A stretch of DNA of 64,000 nucleotides, from assembly GCF_016019935.1 (NCBI RefSeq), contig NZ_JAECMT010000004.1, forward strand, positions 248,833-312,832. Direction: 5' to 3'. Made by a program: the position numbers and the translations under genes. How positions within the stretch are numbered: position 1 is the stretch's first letter; each line of letters begins with the position of its first letter. Of the stretch, positions 1 to 8,777 are shown one piece after another. The notes below the pieces were generated by a model that was given only the letters and a program-made list of their open reading frames with translations, did not search any database and had not been told where the DNA came from. This stretch comes from Paenibacillus sp. GSMTC-2017. Its GTDB lineage: Bacteria > Bacillota > Bacilli > Paenibacillales > Paenibacillaceae.

Positions 1-402
1 AATCCGGTCATACCTTTCGGAGCTTGGCTGTACAAGATTGCCTACAATCAATGTATAGATACGATTCGGAAACGGAAGCTCGTTAAGTACTTACCATTTT
101 TCTATCGAGATGAGAAAGAAAATACACAAGTAGATTTGCAGATTGAAGCCACTTACTTTAATGAATTTGTGTATCAAGCAATGTTGAGATTATCAGCAGA
201 CGAGAGGAATGTACTCATTTTACGCTGTGTTGAAGATAAGACCTTTGGTGAAATTAGTTTGATTCTTAGTCAAAATAGCGCCAGTCTGCGAAAAAAGTAT
301 GAGCGCGCAGCAACAAAGTTTCGTAAGTATTATGCTGAGGTGAAGGGAGCTAATGAACATGACATTGAACAAAAATCACGACTTGAAAAAACTTTTTCAT
401 GA
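1..402 (+). CDS. ECF-type RNA polymerase sigma factor, 3' part only
   Basis: The reading frame is open from base 1 and ends at 402, so the start lies outside the window. The visible 133 residues begin in region 2 (FGAWLYKIAYNQCIDTIRK, the conserved core-binding helix). They continue through a linker to a region 4 helix-turn-helix (LSADERNVLILRCVEDKTFGEI, roughly residues 60-115). Sigma-70 family ECF factors direct RNA polymerase to envelope-stress promoters and are held inactive by a membrane anti-sigma factor. The next gene overlaps this one by 50 bases and fits that role. The family call is firm; the stimulus cannot be read from the sequence. Confidence 0.9.
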   Translation, partial: NPVIPFGAWLYKIAYNQCIDTIRKRKLVKYLPFFYRDEKENTQVDLQIEATYFNEFVYQAMLRLSADERNVLILRCVEDKTFGEISLILSQNSASLRKKYERAATKFRKYYAEVKGANEHDIEQKSRLEKTFS

Positions 403-1297
403 AGCACATATTCCTACTGTGGATTTAACGGAGAAAGTGATGAAGAAGCTATACGCGGAGCAGAACAGCAAACCGAAATTTATGATCAAATACAAAGTAA
501 GTCTATTGGTAGCGGTAGCTATGCTTATGACGGCATCAACGGCTTTTGCGATGATTCAATATCAATCCATAAAAAATAAGCAGGGGGAAGTCGTCTTTGA
601 AACTGGTCCATTAAATGAGGCTCCGAGGTTAACTGAAGATGAGAGACAACGGTGGATTAAAACTCGTATTTTAGGGGACGCAATATTAAAGGACGGTTCA
701 GCTGCGTTTTTCTACATCGTCCCACATAATCCAAATATGGAGATTGATCTTAGAAATAAGCCATTTCTGTTTACGGATGTGTCGGCACTTCGGGAGAAAG
801 TAACGGATAAGTCGGTTACGATCAGAGACAGCTTGGGTGAAAATTACACATTTAAAAGTGCGAAGGTCTTCTTTGAACCGGTTGCTTTACTCAATCCACA
901 AACACCAGAAGAAAAAGCGGCAATAGCAGAAAAACTTAAGAAGCAGGCTGAGCAATCGAAAAAAGATTATGCGATGTTGCCGCTGGAACTATCTGATCGT
1001 TTCTTTCATTTAAACACTACCTACCAAAAACAGAAGAATGAAATAAACGTTACGATCAATTATAGTCGTGGTGTACCAACGGCACATTATGATGAACAAA
1101 TGAACATTAAACAAGAAAAGATTCAAGTTAACGGAGTAGATATGCTTTATTCCGTATCTAATGAAGGTTTTAAGGATTTAACATGGATTGTTGAGATTCC
1201 GGGCAGCAAACTTAATTATTTGTACAATATCGTAACGAGTGCAGATGATATTACGAAAGAAGACATGAAGAAGATAGCCGAATCTTATATGAATTAG
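353..1297 (+). CDS. Membrane anti-sigma factor with large extracytoplasmic domain
   Basis: A 314-residue protein with a short cytoplasmic N-terminus (DLKKLFHEAHIPTVDLTEKVM, about residues 10-30), one membrane segment (about 48-68) and an outer domain of about 245 residues. The N-terminal block with a P-x-V-D-L core is typical of Paenibacillus-type anti-sigma proteins encoded next to ECF factors. It starts inside the sigma gene at ATG 353 behind GAAGGGAGCTA, which points to translational coupling. The expected role is to hold the upstream sigma factor at the membrane until an outside signal releases it. No Zn-binding HxxxCxxC motif is present. The function is inferred from context and topology. 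Confidence 0.75.
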   Translation: MNMTLNKNHDLKKLFHEAHIPTVDLTEKVMKKLYAEQNSKPKFMIKYKVSLLVAVAMLMTASTAFAMIQYQSIKNKQGEVVFETGPLNEAPRLTEDERQRWIKTRILGDAILKDGSAAFFYIVPHNPNMEIDLRNKPFLFTDVSALREKVTDKSVTIRDSLGENYTFKSAKVFFEPVALLNPQTPEEKAAIAEKLKKQAEQSKKDYAMLPLELSDRFFHLNTTYQKQKNEINVTINYSRGVPTAHYDEQMNIKQEKIQVNGVDMLYSVSNEGFKDLTWIVEIPGSKLNYLYNIVTSADDITKEDMKKIAESYMN

Positions 1298-1315
1298 TAA
1301 TAGGAGTGATCTATT

Positions 1316-2143
1316 TTGAAAAAGATAGTAGGTCTGTTAATTGTAGCTGGTATGTTGCTCACATCATCAACAGGTTTTGCAACAAATAAATACCATAATT
1401 TAGAAAACGAGAAGGGTGAAGTCGTTTATCAGACAAAGTCGCTGAAAGAAATGCCTGTGGTAAAGTATAGCAAAGATGAAACGAAACGTATGAGTAAAAG
1501 CCACGATTTGGCTGATCAATTATTGAAGAATGGTTCGGCAGCACTTTTTTATGTTGTGAACAACAATCCAAAAGGAGAAACAGACCTAAGATTTAAGCCA
1601 TTTGTGTTTACTGATGTAGCCGCTCTTCGTAAGAAAATGAAAGGACAGCCACTTATCATTAGTGACAAATTGATAGGGAAATACACATTCAAAAGTGCAA
1701 CGGTCTTTTTTGATCCTATTACAGTGTTGAATCCTCCTACGGTTAAAGAACAAGCGAATATAGCGGATAAGTTGCGGAAGGAAGCGAAGAAGTCAAAAAA
1801 GGAATATGCGATGATGCCGGTGGAATTATCAGATCGCTTTGCTCATCTCACTATCCAATATGCACATGGAGACGAACAAATATCGGTTTCTATTATGAAT
1901 CATATAACCACGTCTATTCCTACAACTTACGTGGATGATCAAATGAAGATTGAGCAGGAGAAAATAGATGGAAAGAAAACAGATTTTCTATACACGGAAT
2001 ACAAGGAAAACGAATTAAAGGATATCGTATGGGTTGCCCAACTACCAGATAAAAAAGCTAAATATGTATACAGTGTAAGATCAAGCGCACCAAAAATAAC
2101 GAAAAAAAACTTGGTTAAAATAGCCGAATCGTACATGAAATAA
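1316..2143 (+). CDS. Exported paralogue of the anti-sigma outer domain
   Basis: A 275-residue protein starting at TTG 1316, 19 bases after the anti-sigma gene, behind AATAGGAGTGATC. It begins with a signal-peptide-like hydrophobic segment ending near TGFA and has no cytoplasmic anti-sigma block. From residue about 30 to the end it matches the outer domain of the preceding protein. Shared blocks include KGEVVYQT/QGEVVFET, KPFVFTDVAALRKK/KPFLFTDVSALREK, YTFKSATVFF/YTFKSAKVFF and the C-terminal KIAESYM. It looks like a partial tandem duplication that lost the sigma-binding part. It could act as a soluble or anchored co-sensor or decoy; that is inference. Confidence 0.7.
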   Translation: MKKIVGLLIVAGMLLTSSTGFATNKYHNLENEKGEVVYQTKSLKEMPVVKYSKDETKRMSKSHDLADQLLKNGSAALFYVVNNNPKGETDLRFKPFVFTDVAALRKKMKGQPLIISDKLIGKYTFKSATVFFDPITVLNPPTVKEQANIADKLRKEAKKSKKEYAMMPVELSDRFAHLTIQYAHGDEQISVSIMNHITTSIPTTYVDDQMKIEQEKIDGKKTDFLYTEYKENELKDIVWVAQLPDKKAKYVYSVRSSAPKITKKNLVKIAESYMK

Positions 2144-2160
2144 TCCCTGGTACTGCCTCA

Positions 2161-2190
2161 GGTCGCATAAATGCGGCCTTTTCTGTTTTT
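2161..2190 (+). terminator. Rho-independent terminator of the sigma operon
   Basis: Stem GGTCGCA / TGCGGCC (2161-2178) with loop TAAA and one G-T pair, followed by a T-rich tract to 2190. It lies 18 bases after the stop of the anti-sigma paralogue and separates that operon from the bd oxidase genes. Confidence 0.8.
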
Positions 2191-2292
2191 AACATATGGC
2201 TATTCTCGGTGAATACTTATTGGCAATGAAAGCCATAATACCCAAATAAATAATCAGACGTTAACGGAGGTCTGTAAGTAGGAGGGGTTAAG

Positions 2293-3621
2293 GTGGATAC
2301 GTTAGATTGGAGTCGCGGTTTAACAGAAATGACGTTAGCATTTCATATTTTGTTTGCCACTATTGGAGTTGGTATACCGGTCTTTATCTCAATCGCTGAA
2401 TTTATTGGGATAAGGAAAAAGGATCAACATTATTTGCTAATGGCGAGACGTTGGACACGCGGTTTTGTCATTACTGTAGCTGTAGGTGTCGTTACTGGTA
2501 CGTGCATTGGCTTACTTCTCAGCCTGTTGTGGCCCCAGTTTATGCGATTTGCAGGGAACGTAATTAGTTTGCCGTTATTTCTGGAAACCTTTGCATTTTT
2601 CTTCGAAGCGATTTTTCTAGGTATCTATCTGTATACATGGAACCGATTTTCCAATCCGTACATCCACTGGTTGATCACGCTGCCAATCGTTATCGGTGCA
2701 TCGGCTTCTGCCCTGTTTATTACGATGGTTAATGCTTTTATGAATACGCCACAAGGGTTTACGCTCGAAAATGGCAGGCTGACGCATCTTGATCCGCTCG
2801 CTGCTATGTTTAATCCAGCGACACCGTCGAAGGTCGCTCATGTCTTATCATCAGCGTACTTAACGTCAGCTTTCGTACTCGCTATGATCGCTGCTTTTGC
2901 CATGCTGAGAGGAAGAGATAATGAATATAACCGAAAATCGATTCGTCTTACTATGGTGACGGGTTTAATTCTTGCAGCTGCTACGATTTGGATAGGAGAT
3001 AGTTCAGCCGTGTTTCTAGCGAAGGCACAGCCGGAGAAGCTTGCTGCCGCAGAATGGCATTTCGAGACTAGCAGTAAGGCCCCGCTAGTTATTGGAGGGC
3101 GAATAGATCCAGAAACAAATGAGGTTTCTGGGGCAATTACTATCCCATGGGCACTTAGTATTCTTGCAACTCATGATCCAAATGGGACGGTTATCGGTCT
3201 TAATGATATTCCGAGGGATGAGTGGCCACCACTTTATGTCCATTATTTGTTCGATTCTATGGTAGGGATCGGATTTTATTTGCTCGGGATCTCGTTTTTG
3301 TTCCTTATTATGACTTGGGTGAAGCGTTGGAACGCATATAATCGTTGGATTCTTATAGGGATTCTTGCAGGGGGGCCATTGTCGCTGCTTGCGATCGAGC
3401 TTGGTTGGTTTTACGCGGAAGTAGGCAGACAGCCATGGATTCTTAGAGGTTACATGCGTGTGTCCGATGCAGCTACTACTAATCCGCATGTAGGAACGAC
3501 ATTTTGGATGTTTGCTGCTTTGTACCTCTTGCTGGGTGTTTTGTGTCTGTTCGTACTCAGTCGTTTGTTCCGCAACAAACCAGCAGAGCTTGAGCTGGAA
3601 GAGCGTCGCATAATATTGTAG
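2293..3621 (+). CDS. cydA: Cytochrome bd-type quinol oxidase subunit I (short Q-loop, YthA-like)
   Basis: Catalytic subunit of a membrane bd-type terminal oxidase, which oxidises menaquinol and reduces O2. It has 442 residues, short for E. coli CydA (about 520), because the Q-loop is short; this matches the Bacillus YthA type. Haem ligands can be placed at H18 and H183 and at M323 in DSMVGIG. The conserved acidic residues E98 and E105 and the quinol motif GWFYAEVGRQPW are present. The residue two before M323, an arginine in E. coli CydA, is aspartate here. The start is GTG 2293 behind GGAGGGG. It is followed after 12 bases by cydB. Confidence 0.9.
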   Translation: MDTLDWSRGLTEMTLAFHILFATIGVGIPVFISIAEFIGIRKKDQHYLLMARRWTRGFVITVAVGVVTGTCIGLLLSLLWPQFMRFAGNVISLPLFLETFAFFFEAIFLGIYLYTWNRFSNPYIHWLITLPIVIGASASALFITMVNAFMNTPQGFTLENGRLTHLDPLAAMFNPATPSKVAHVLSSAYLTSAFVLAMIAAFAMLRGRDNEYNRKSIRLTMVTGLILAAATIWIGDSSAVFLAKAQPEKLAAAEWHFETSSKAPLVIGGRIDPETNEVSGAITIPWALSILATHDPNGTVIGLNDIPRDEWPPLYVHYLFDSMVGIGFYLLGISFLFLIMTWVKRWNAYNRWILIGILAGGPLSLLAIELGWFYAEVGRQPWILRGYMRVSDAATTNPHVGTTFWMFAALYLLLGVLCLFVLSRLFRNKPAELELEERRIIL

Positions 3622-3633
3622 GAGGCTAACAGA

Positions 3634-4650
3634 ATGTCGCTCGAACAAATTGGCATTACGGTGCTTTGGGTATTCCTTTACGGTTACTTAATTGTTGCGT
3701 CCATCGATTTTGGTGCTGGATTTTATTCTTATTATGGGAGGGTAATCGGGATTGAATCGGTTATAGGCCCTATAATATCCAGATATTTATCGCCTGTTTG
3801 GGAAGTAACGAATGTTTTTCTTGTGTTCTTTTTCGTTGGAATCGTCGGTTTCTTTCCGGAAACGGCTTATTACTACGGAACGGCATTGCTTGTCCCAGGA
3901 AGCATTGCGCTTATCTTGCTCGCTATACGGGGATCTTTCTACGCCTTTGCTAACTATGGTGCACGGAAAAGTAACTTGTATTTACTGGCCTACGGGGCGA
4001 CGGGGCTGCTCATACCAGCCGCTTTATCAACTGTGTTTACGATCTCAGAAGGCGGCTATATGTCGGTTGACGGGGGAACGGTTACGTTGCATATGGACGA
4101 GCTGTTTTTTAGCTCCTATTCGTGGGCTGTCGTTCTTCTAGCTATGTCTAGTGTGCTGTTTATTAGCTCAACGTTTTTGACGTATTACGCAGGGCATGCG
4201 GAGGATAAGAGGGCACTTGAATGGCTTCGCTCATTCGCCTTATGGGGGGGAGTACCGACGATAATATCCAGCCTATTTGTTTTTATCGCGCTTCGCAATC
4301 ACAATCTGGAGCATTTCGAAAATGCGCTTAACATATGGTGGATGTTTGCCCTGTCCTTAGTTAGTTTTATTATTGCTTATTGGCTCATTTGGCGCAGAAG
4401 AAACTATGGGACAGCATTTATTATGGTGATGTTGCAATTCGCCTTTGCCTTCTTTGGTTATGGCATTTCGCATCTTCCGTATTTGCTATACCCGTATTTA
4501 CTCCTTTCAACGAGTGTTACGAATGTGATTATGGGTCGAGCATTAGTCATTACTTTCCTCCTAGGGCTCGTTCTGCTTATCCCAGCGCTTGTTCTGCTGC
4601 TTAGATTGTTTTTATTTAATGCGAAGTATGTGAAGGGGGAAACGTCATGA
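3634..4650 (+). CDS. cydB: Cytochrome bd-type quinol oxidase subunit II
   Basis: A 338-residue polytopic membrane protein starting at ATG 3634 behind TAGGAGGCTAACAG. The N-terminus carries the CydB hallmark, a helix entering SIDFGAGF, and the family block VWEVTNVFLVFFFVG (about residues 54-68). CydB is the structural partner of CydA and stabilises the haem-bearing half. Its last codons overlap the following 31-codon ORF by ATGA, so the three genes form one translationally coupled unit. No cydC or cydD assembly transporter lies nearby. Confidence 0.9.
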   Translation: MSLEQIGITVLWVFLYGYLIVASIDFGAGFYSYYGRVIGIESVIGPIISRYLSPVWEVTNVFLVFFFVGIVGFFPETAYYYGTALLVPGSIALILLAIRGSFYAFANYGARKSNLYLLAYGATGLLIPAALSTVFTISEGGYMSVDGGTVTLHMDELFFSSYSWAVVLLAMSSVLFISSTFLTYYAGHAEDKRALEWLRSFALWGGVPTIISSLFVFIALRNHNLEHFENALNIWWMFALSLVSFIIAYWLIWRRRNYGTAFIMVMLQFAFAFFGYGISHLPYLLYPYLLLSTSVTNVIMGRALVITFLLGLVLLIPALVLLLRLFLFNAKYVKGETS

Positions 4651-4742
4651 ATACATTTGAACGGCAAGATAAATGGTTAATGCGACTTTGCTTTGGTATT
4701 GCGATCTTGCTTTTGTTGTCGGGGTTGCGGTTTATTTTTTAA
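4647..4742 (+). CDS. 31-residue single-span membrane protein, candidate third oxidase subunit
   Basis: ATG 4647 overlaps the cydB stop as ATGA; GGGGGAAACGTC lies just upstream as a ribosome binding site. The product has a charged N-terminus (MNTFERQDKWLMR) and one hydrophobic segment (CFGIAILLLLSGLRFIF) running to the stop. Small single-span subunits (CydX in proteobacteria, CydS in Geobacillus, YthC in Bacillus) are known partners of bd oxidases and are encoded just after cydB. Position, coupling and topology fit that role; the sequence alone does not identify a family. Confidence 0.7.
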   Translation: MNTFERQDKWLMRLCFGIAILLLLSGLRFIF

Positions 4743-4795
4743 AATATCTAAGCGCAAATATATGTTTATTCTTTTGTGCATTCAAATAATCGAAA

Positions 4796-4817
4796 GGCCA
4801 TCCCGTAAAGGATGGCC
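4796..4817. terminator. Hairpin between convergent cyd and Asp-box protein genes
   Basis: Perfect 8-bp stem GGCCATCC / GGATGGCC with loop CGTAAA, 53 bases after the small cyd ORF and 35 bases before the end of the minus-strand gene. The T tracts on either strand are short and interrupted. It is best read as a bidirectional terminator. Confidence 0.6.
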
Positions 4818-4852
4818 CTATTTACATATGAAGTTATCGCTCGTTAAGACTA

Positions 4853-6973
4853 TTATTTGGTCGGTGTCCCGATCAACATTGTCCCATTATCTCCAGCAAC
4901 TATAAATTTTTTCCCATCCCAGATAACGTCGGTGTTCAGAGAGTTTACCGTCACCTGCGCTGATTTCGTATAATTTAAACCATCATAGGAATAGTGCATA
5001 ATACCGCCACCACCCCAATCACTAATGGATGAAGCTACATATAGTTTGCCACTCCATACGGAGTTTAGTAAACGAATATTTGTTGGTTTCTGCTTCCACT
5101 TCAATCCGTTAGCGGAGGTTGCTACAGTTGAATTATTGCTTAATATGGAAAATTGCTTACCATTCCAGAGTATGTCAGAGGCTCTTTGGGAAGACAACCA
5201 ATAATCATTGTTTAATGTTAAATCAACATTTTTCCAGGTTACCCCGTCAGTTGATCGGTATATGTTCCCCATGTTATCCGTTTGATTTTTTGATTGTCCT
5301 AAGGCTAGATAAATATTTCCGCCCTTAACGACCTTGGACGTTATAACAGGCGAGGTTTTTACTTTACTCCACGTAATTCCATCCTTAGAAGTTGTGTAGC
5401 CTCCGTTTACAACAGCATAGAACTGATTATTTAGCCATGAAACAGAGTCTATCGTAGTTACGCTGGATGGAAACTTGCTTTTTGTCCATACACCTGGAGC
5501 TGTAGAGTAGTAACTTTGGATACCCATTATAGGATAGCCAAATCGGTCTGTACCACTCCCAAAAGCGAGGATCGTGCCTTTACCAGCCACGAGTTTACTC
5601 CAGTCTATATAAGACGGTAAGGACTTAATCTCTGATCTGCTCCAATCATATCCATTCGAAGATTCCCATAAGGACCCGATGTCATCATATACAAAAGGGA
5701 TGTTATAATGGCCTGTTGCAACGTATCGATTTTTACCATCGAACAAAAGATGGGTAAAGTCCAACTGTGTCTTTTCCCTTACAACCGTCCAGTACGTTGC
5801 AGTGGGTGAGTCGCTGTTGTCAACCTCATTAATAAGAATAGTCCCGTAATTGGTAATTGCGATTTGTTTCGTTCCATCATGGAATATGGCATTAATCATT
5901 GAATCGTCCAAAATTTTTTCAAAGCCATGAGTGGTAATGTCATTTGTATAGTAATTGCCCTTCGTTTTCCACGTTATTAGATCGGTTGAATGGATTGTGC
6001 TATTAAATGCTTGTAGCCCAATGAATTGATTGCCATCCCATACTAAATTTAATATGTCGATATCAGTGGTAGATATATTACTTTTGACTATTTTCCAAGT
6101 CAGACCATCAGTTGATGTATAAAGGGCCGGTTTTTCTGTTTTTGGATCCGAACTGATTGCGATAAATTGTTTATCACGGTTAATAATATCTTGAATGGTA
6201 TAACCATTACTTGGGAGACGTGCATCCCAAGTAACCAGATTAGACGAACTTAGCGTTAGTGGCCCAGCTTTTATTACATATTTGGTGCCGTTATAAGCAA
6301 TTTTTCCTGGAACAGGATCGATCTCAAATGATACATTCAGTTTTTTTAAGTCATATTTAAGAGGAACTACGGTCCAATCGATTCCATTAACAGAAGTAGA
6401 AATAATGCCTTGCGTGTGGCTTAGTGCTCTATCTGGCCGAGAATATATTCTCCATATTCCAACAGATATATAACGTTTTCCATCCCATACGACATTAAAA
6501 AAATTCAAGTCCTCTTTATTAACTTTCTGTCCCCATTTAACAAGTGGATATTCTTTGGGATGAGTAGTTTTATAATACTTATACATATCCTTCTGAGTAG
6601 GAGGATTTATCAGCTTGCCCGCTGACCAAGAAATACCGTCTTTAGATGATAGGAGACTACCTTTTTCTCCAACAGTTACAAAATTTTTGCCATTAGATAC
6701 AATAGAATTCAAATCACCTATTGTGGGCGACTTTACATTCGTCCATTGTTTACCGTCTTTCGAGTGTAAAATGGTTTGATCAGAACCTACTACTACGTAA
6801 TTACTTTCATCGTCCATTGCAATATCGTTCAAGTCATTTGATTCCGTAGCAGTCAATGTAGACCATTCGATTCCACTGGCATCCTTGCTTGCCGCTTGTG
6901 ATATTGGATTTAGAAATTCGAAACATAAAACAAAAATCGTGAAGATGAACATGATGCGTACTTTCTTTCTCAT
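4853..6973 (-). CDS. Secreted Asp-box (BNR-like) beta-propeller repeat protein
   Basis: A 706-residue exported protein. ATG 6973 is chosen because TTGGAGGAAATTGT precedes it; an in-frame upstream start lacks such a site. A signal peptide (MRKKVRIMFIFTIFVLCFEF) ends near SQAAS. The mature part has about eleven repeats of the form S-x-D-G-x-x-W (SKDGKQW, SKDGISW, STDGLTW, SKDGITW, STDGVTW). Each is followed by blocks such as IVWDGKKFIVAG. Asp-box repeats mark beta-propeller blades in sialidases and other extracellular proteins. No sialidase catalytic motif or sorting signal is seen. Surface binding or sensing is possible; the function is unknown. Confidence 0.75.
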   Translation of the reverse strand: MRKKVRIMFIFTIFVLCFEFLNPISQAASKDASGIEWSTLTATESNDLNDIAMDDESNYVVVGSDQTILHSKDGKQWTNVKSPTIGDLNSIVSNGKNFVTVGEKGSLLSSKDGISWSAGKLINPPTQKDMYKYYKTTHPKEYPLVKWGQKVNKEDLNFFNVVWDGKRYISVGIWRIYSRPDRALSHTQGIISTSVNGIDWTVVPLKYDLKKLNVSFEIDPVPGKIAYNGTKYVIKAGPLTLSSSNLVTWDARLPSNGYTIQDIINRDKQFIAISSDPKTEKPALYTSTDGLTWKIVKSNISTTDIDILNLVWDGNQFIGLQAFNSTIHSTDLITWKTKGNYYTNDITTHGFEKILDDSMINAIFHDGTKQIAITNYGTILINEVDNSDSPTATYWTVVREKTQLDFTHLLFDGKNRYVATGHYNIPFVYDDIGSLWESSNGYDWSRSEIKSLPSYIDWSKLVAGKGTILAFGSGTDRFGYPIMGIQSYYSTAPGVWTKSKFPSSVTTIDSVSWLNNQFYAVVNGGYTTSKDGITWSKVKTSPVITSKVVKGGNIYLALGQSKNQTDNMGNIYRSTDGVTWKNVDLTLNNDYWLSSQRASDILWNGKQFSILSNNSTVATSANGLKWKQKPTNIRLLNSVWSGKLYVASSISDWGGGGIMHYSYDGLNYTKSAQVTVNSLNTDVIWDGKKFIVAGDNGTMLIGTPTK

Positions 6974-7078
6974 ACAATTTCCTCCAAGATGATGTGATAG
7001 CAATAAAATTCGACATAATACCAGAAATATCCTCTAGCTTCACAGTTTTTGGGATTCTGAGTTACTCAAAAAACAAAG

Positions 7079-7107
7079 AACAGCATAAATTTGCTGTTTT
7101 TTTTTTT
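7079..7107 (+). terminator. Hairpin with T tract upstream of the symporter gene
   Basis: Stem AACAGCA / TGCTGTT (7079-7085, 7092-7098) followed by eleven T. No plus-strand gene ends just before it, because the gene on the left runs the other way. It may be an insulator against read-through or a leader attenuator. Its right arm overlaps a possible -35 box. Confidence 0.6.
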
Positions 7108-7120
7108 CATCTGATATAAT
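7091..7120 (+). promoter_or_regulatory. Candidate sigma-A promoter of the symporter gene
   Basis: TTGCTG (7091-7096) and a perfect TATAAT (7115-7120) spaced 18 bases, about 80 bases before the ATG. The -35 box sits inside the arm of the upstream terminator-like hairpin. Confidence 0.45.
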
Positions 7121-7200
7121 GGCAGTTACGTTTGAAGATATTAAGGAAGAGAATGTTTTGCATCTAGGTATCGACAGAATGGCAAGAGAGGTGGAGTTAC

Positions 7201-8613
7201 ATGCAACAAGTAGTACAAGATATGATTAGTGTAATAAACGATTTTCTTTGGGCGAAGGTGTTAATTGCCCTCCTAATTGTTTGTGGTCTTTATTTCACCA
7301 TTGGGTCGAAATTCGTACAGTTCGGCATGTTCAAAGAAATGTTTGTTGTACTTAGAGGGTCTAATGTAAAGTCGAAAGACGGTATTTCGGCGTTCCAAGC
7401 TTTCTGTATCAGTATGGCGGCCAGGGTTGGAACAGGCAATATAACAGGTGTCGCTATTGCGATTTCATTAGGCGGACCTGGAGCAGTGTTCTGGATGTGG
7501 CTTATTGCCGTTATTGGATCAGCGTCAAGTTTTATTGAAAGTACGTTAGCTCAGATTTACAAAATTAAAGATAAAAACGGATTCCGCGGTGGACCGGCCT
7601 ATTATATGCAGCAGGGTCTAAAGAGTCGTTGGATGGGATCGCTATTCGCCGTTTTGATTACGTTATCGTTCGGACTTGTATTTAACGCAGTTCAGTCTAA
7701 CACGATTACAGCTGCATTTGAGAATTCATTTGGCACTGATCGTTTAGTTCTAGGGATTGTTATGGCTCTTGCATTTGCTGGTATTATATTTGGTGGTGTC
7801 AAACGTATTGCGAAGATGTCCGAATACATTGTCATCGTAATGGCAGTTGTTTATATCGGGGCTGCTGTCGTTATTGTGTTATTCAACATCACTAAATTGC
7901 CCGAAGTGATGAGCATTATTTTGAAAAATGCATTCGGAATAGAACAGTTTGCTGGCGGTACGTTCGGAGCAATGATTATGCAAGGTGTGAAGCGCGGTTT
8001 GTTCTCGAATGAAGCGGGTATGGGTAGCTCGCCGAATGCGGCAGCAACGGCAACAACAAGTCATCCCGTCAAGCAAGGGCTGATGCAAGCACTTGGTGTT
8101 CTTGTTGATACGCTACTTGTTTGTACAAGTACGGCTTTTATTATATTGTTTTCAGATGCATACAAACAATCAGGACTTGATGGCATTGCGCTGACGCAAG
8201 CTGCATTAAGTGAACATATCGGTTCGTGGGCATCAGGGTCGCTCGCTGTTATGATTTTCTTGTTTGCGTTTAGTACACTAATCGGAAATTATTATTATGG
8301 TGAGACGAATATCGAGTTTTTGAAATCAAGAAAATCAGTGCTGAATGTGTATAGATTTAGTGTTCTGGCGATGATTGTGTTCGGTTCTGTAGCAAAGGTT
8401 CAATTGGTATGGGATATGGCTGACTTATTTATGGGTCTTATGGTTATCGTCAACTTGACCGCTATTACGCTGTTATCTAAAGTAGCTTTTGCAGCATTAG
8501 CTGATTACAAAAAACAGAAACGAGCTGGACTCGATCCAGTCTTCTATAAAGACAGCATTAAAGGTGTCAGCGAAGTTGAATGTTGGGATAACACACCAAG
8601 TGCAGGAAAGTAG
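7201..8613 (+). CDS. Sodium:alanine/glycine symporter, AGCS family
   Basis: A 470-residue polytopic membrane protein of the alanine/glycine:cation symporter family, which imports small neutral amino acids with Na+. Recognisable blocks are ISMAARVGTGNITGVAIAISLGGPGAVFWMW split across helices 2-3 (about residues 73-103), then GPAYYMQQGL, GLFSNEAGMGSSPNAAA (about 265-280) and GNYYYGETN near residue 360. The length fits the family. ATG 7201 follows AAGAGAGGTGGAGTTAC. It is a monocistronic gene; the preceding 200 bases hold a terminator-like hairpin and a TATAAT box. The substrate (alanine, glycine or glutamine) cannot be decided. Confidence 0.9.
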   Translation: MQQVVQDMISVINDFLWAKVLIALLIVCGLYFTIGSKFVQFGMFKEMFVVLRGSNVKSKDGISAFQAFCISMAARVGTGNITGVAIAISLGGPGAVFWMWLIAVIGSASSFIESTLAQIYKIKDKNGFRGGPAYYMQQGLKSRWMGSLFAVLITLSFGLVFNAVQSNTITAAFENSFGTDRLVLGIVMALAFAGIIFGGVKRIAKMSEYIVIVMAVVYIGAAVVIVLFNITKLPEVMSIILKNAFGIEQFAGGTFGAMIMQGVKRGLFSNEAGMGSSPNAAATATTSHPVKQGLMQALGVLVDTLLVCTSTAFIILFSDAYKQSGLDGIALTQAALSEHIGSWASGSLAVMIFLFAFSTLIGNYYYGETNIEFLKSRKSVLNVYRFSVLAMIVFGSVAKVQLVWDMADLFMGLMVIVNLTAITLLSKVAFAALADYKKQKRAGLDPVFYKDSIKGVSEVECWDNTPSAGK

Positions 8614-8702
8614 ATAGAGATTGCATGTCGGTACATAATGTATATGAACGTGCATGACAAGACATGCTTGTACTGTTCTTACCGTGCATAGCCTATATAC
8701 GT

Positions 8703-8754
8703 CAAAGAGCGCTCCCACACAGCGACAAAGTCGTCTGCATGAGAGAGCTCTTTG
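8703..8754. terminator. Long imperfect hairpin between convergent genes
   Basis: Arms CAAAGAGCGCTC (8703-8714) and GAGAGCTCTTTG (8743-8754) pair with one mismatch, 90 bases after the symporter and 24 bases before the end of the pirin gene. There is no clear T run, so termination is a positional guess. Confidence 0.4.
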
Positions 8755-8777
8755 GATTTACACCTTATAGTTGCTTT

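Noticed and set aside
3085-3648. A 187-codon open frame antisense to cydA
   Set aside because: It lies wholly against conserved cydA sequence, has no ribosome binding site and its translation has no domain-like pattern.
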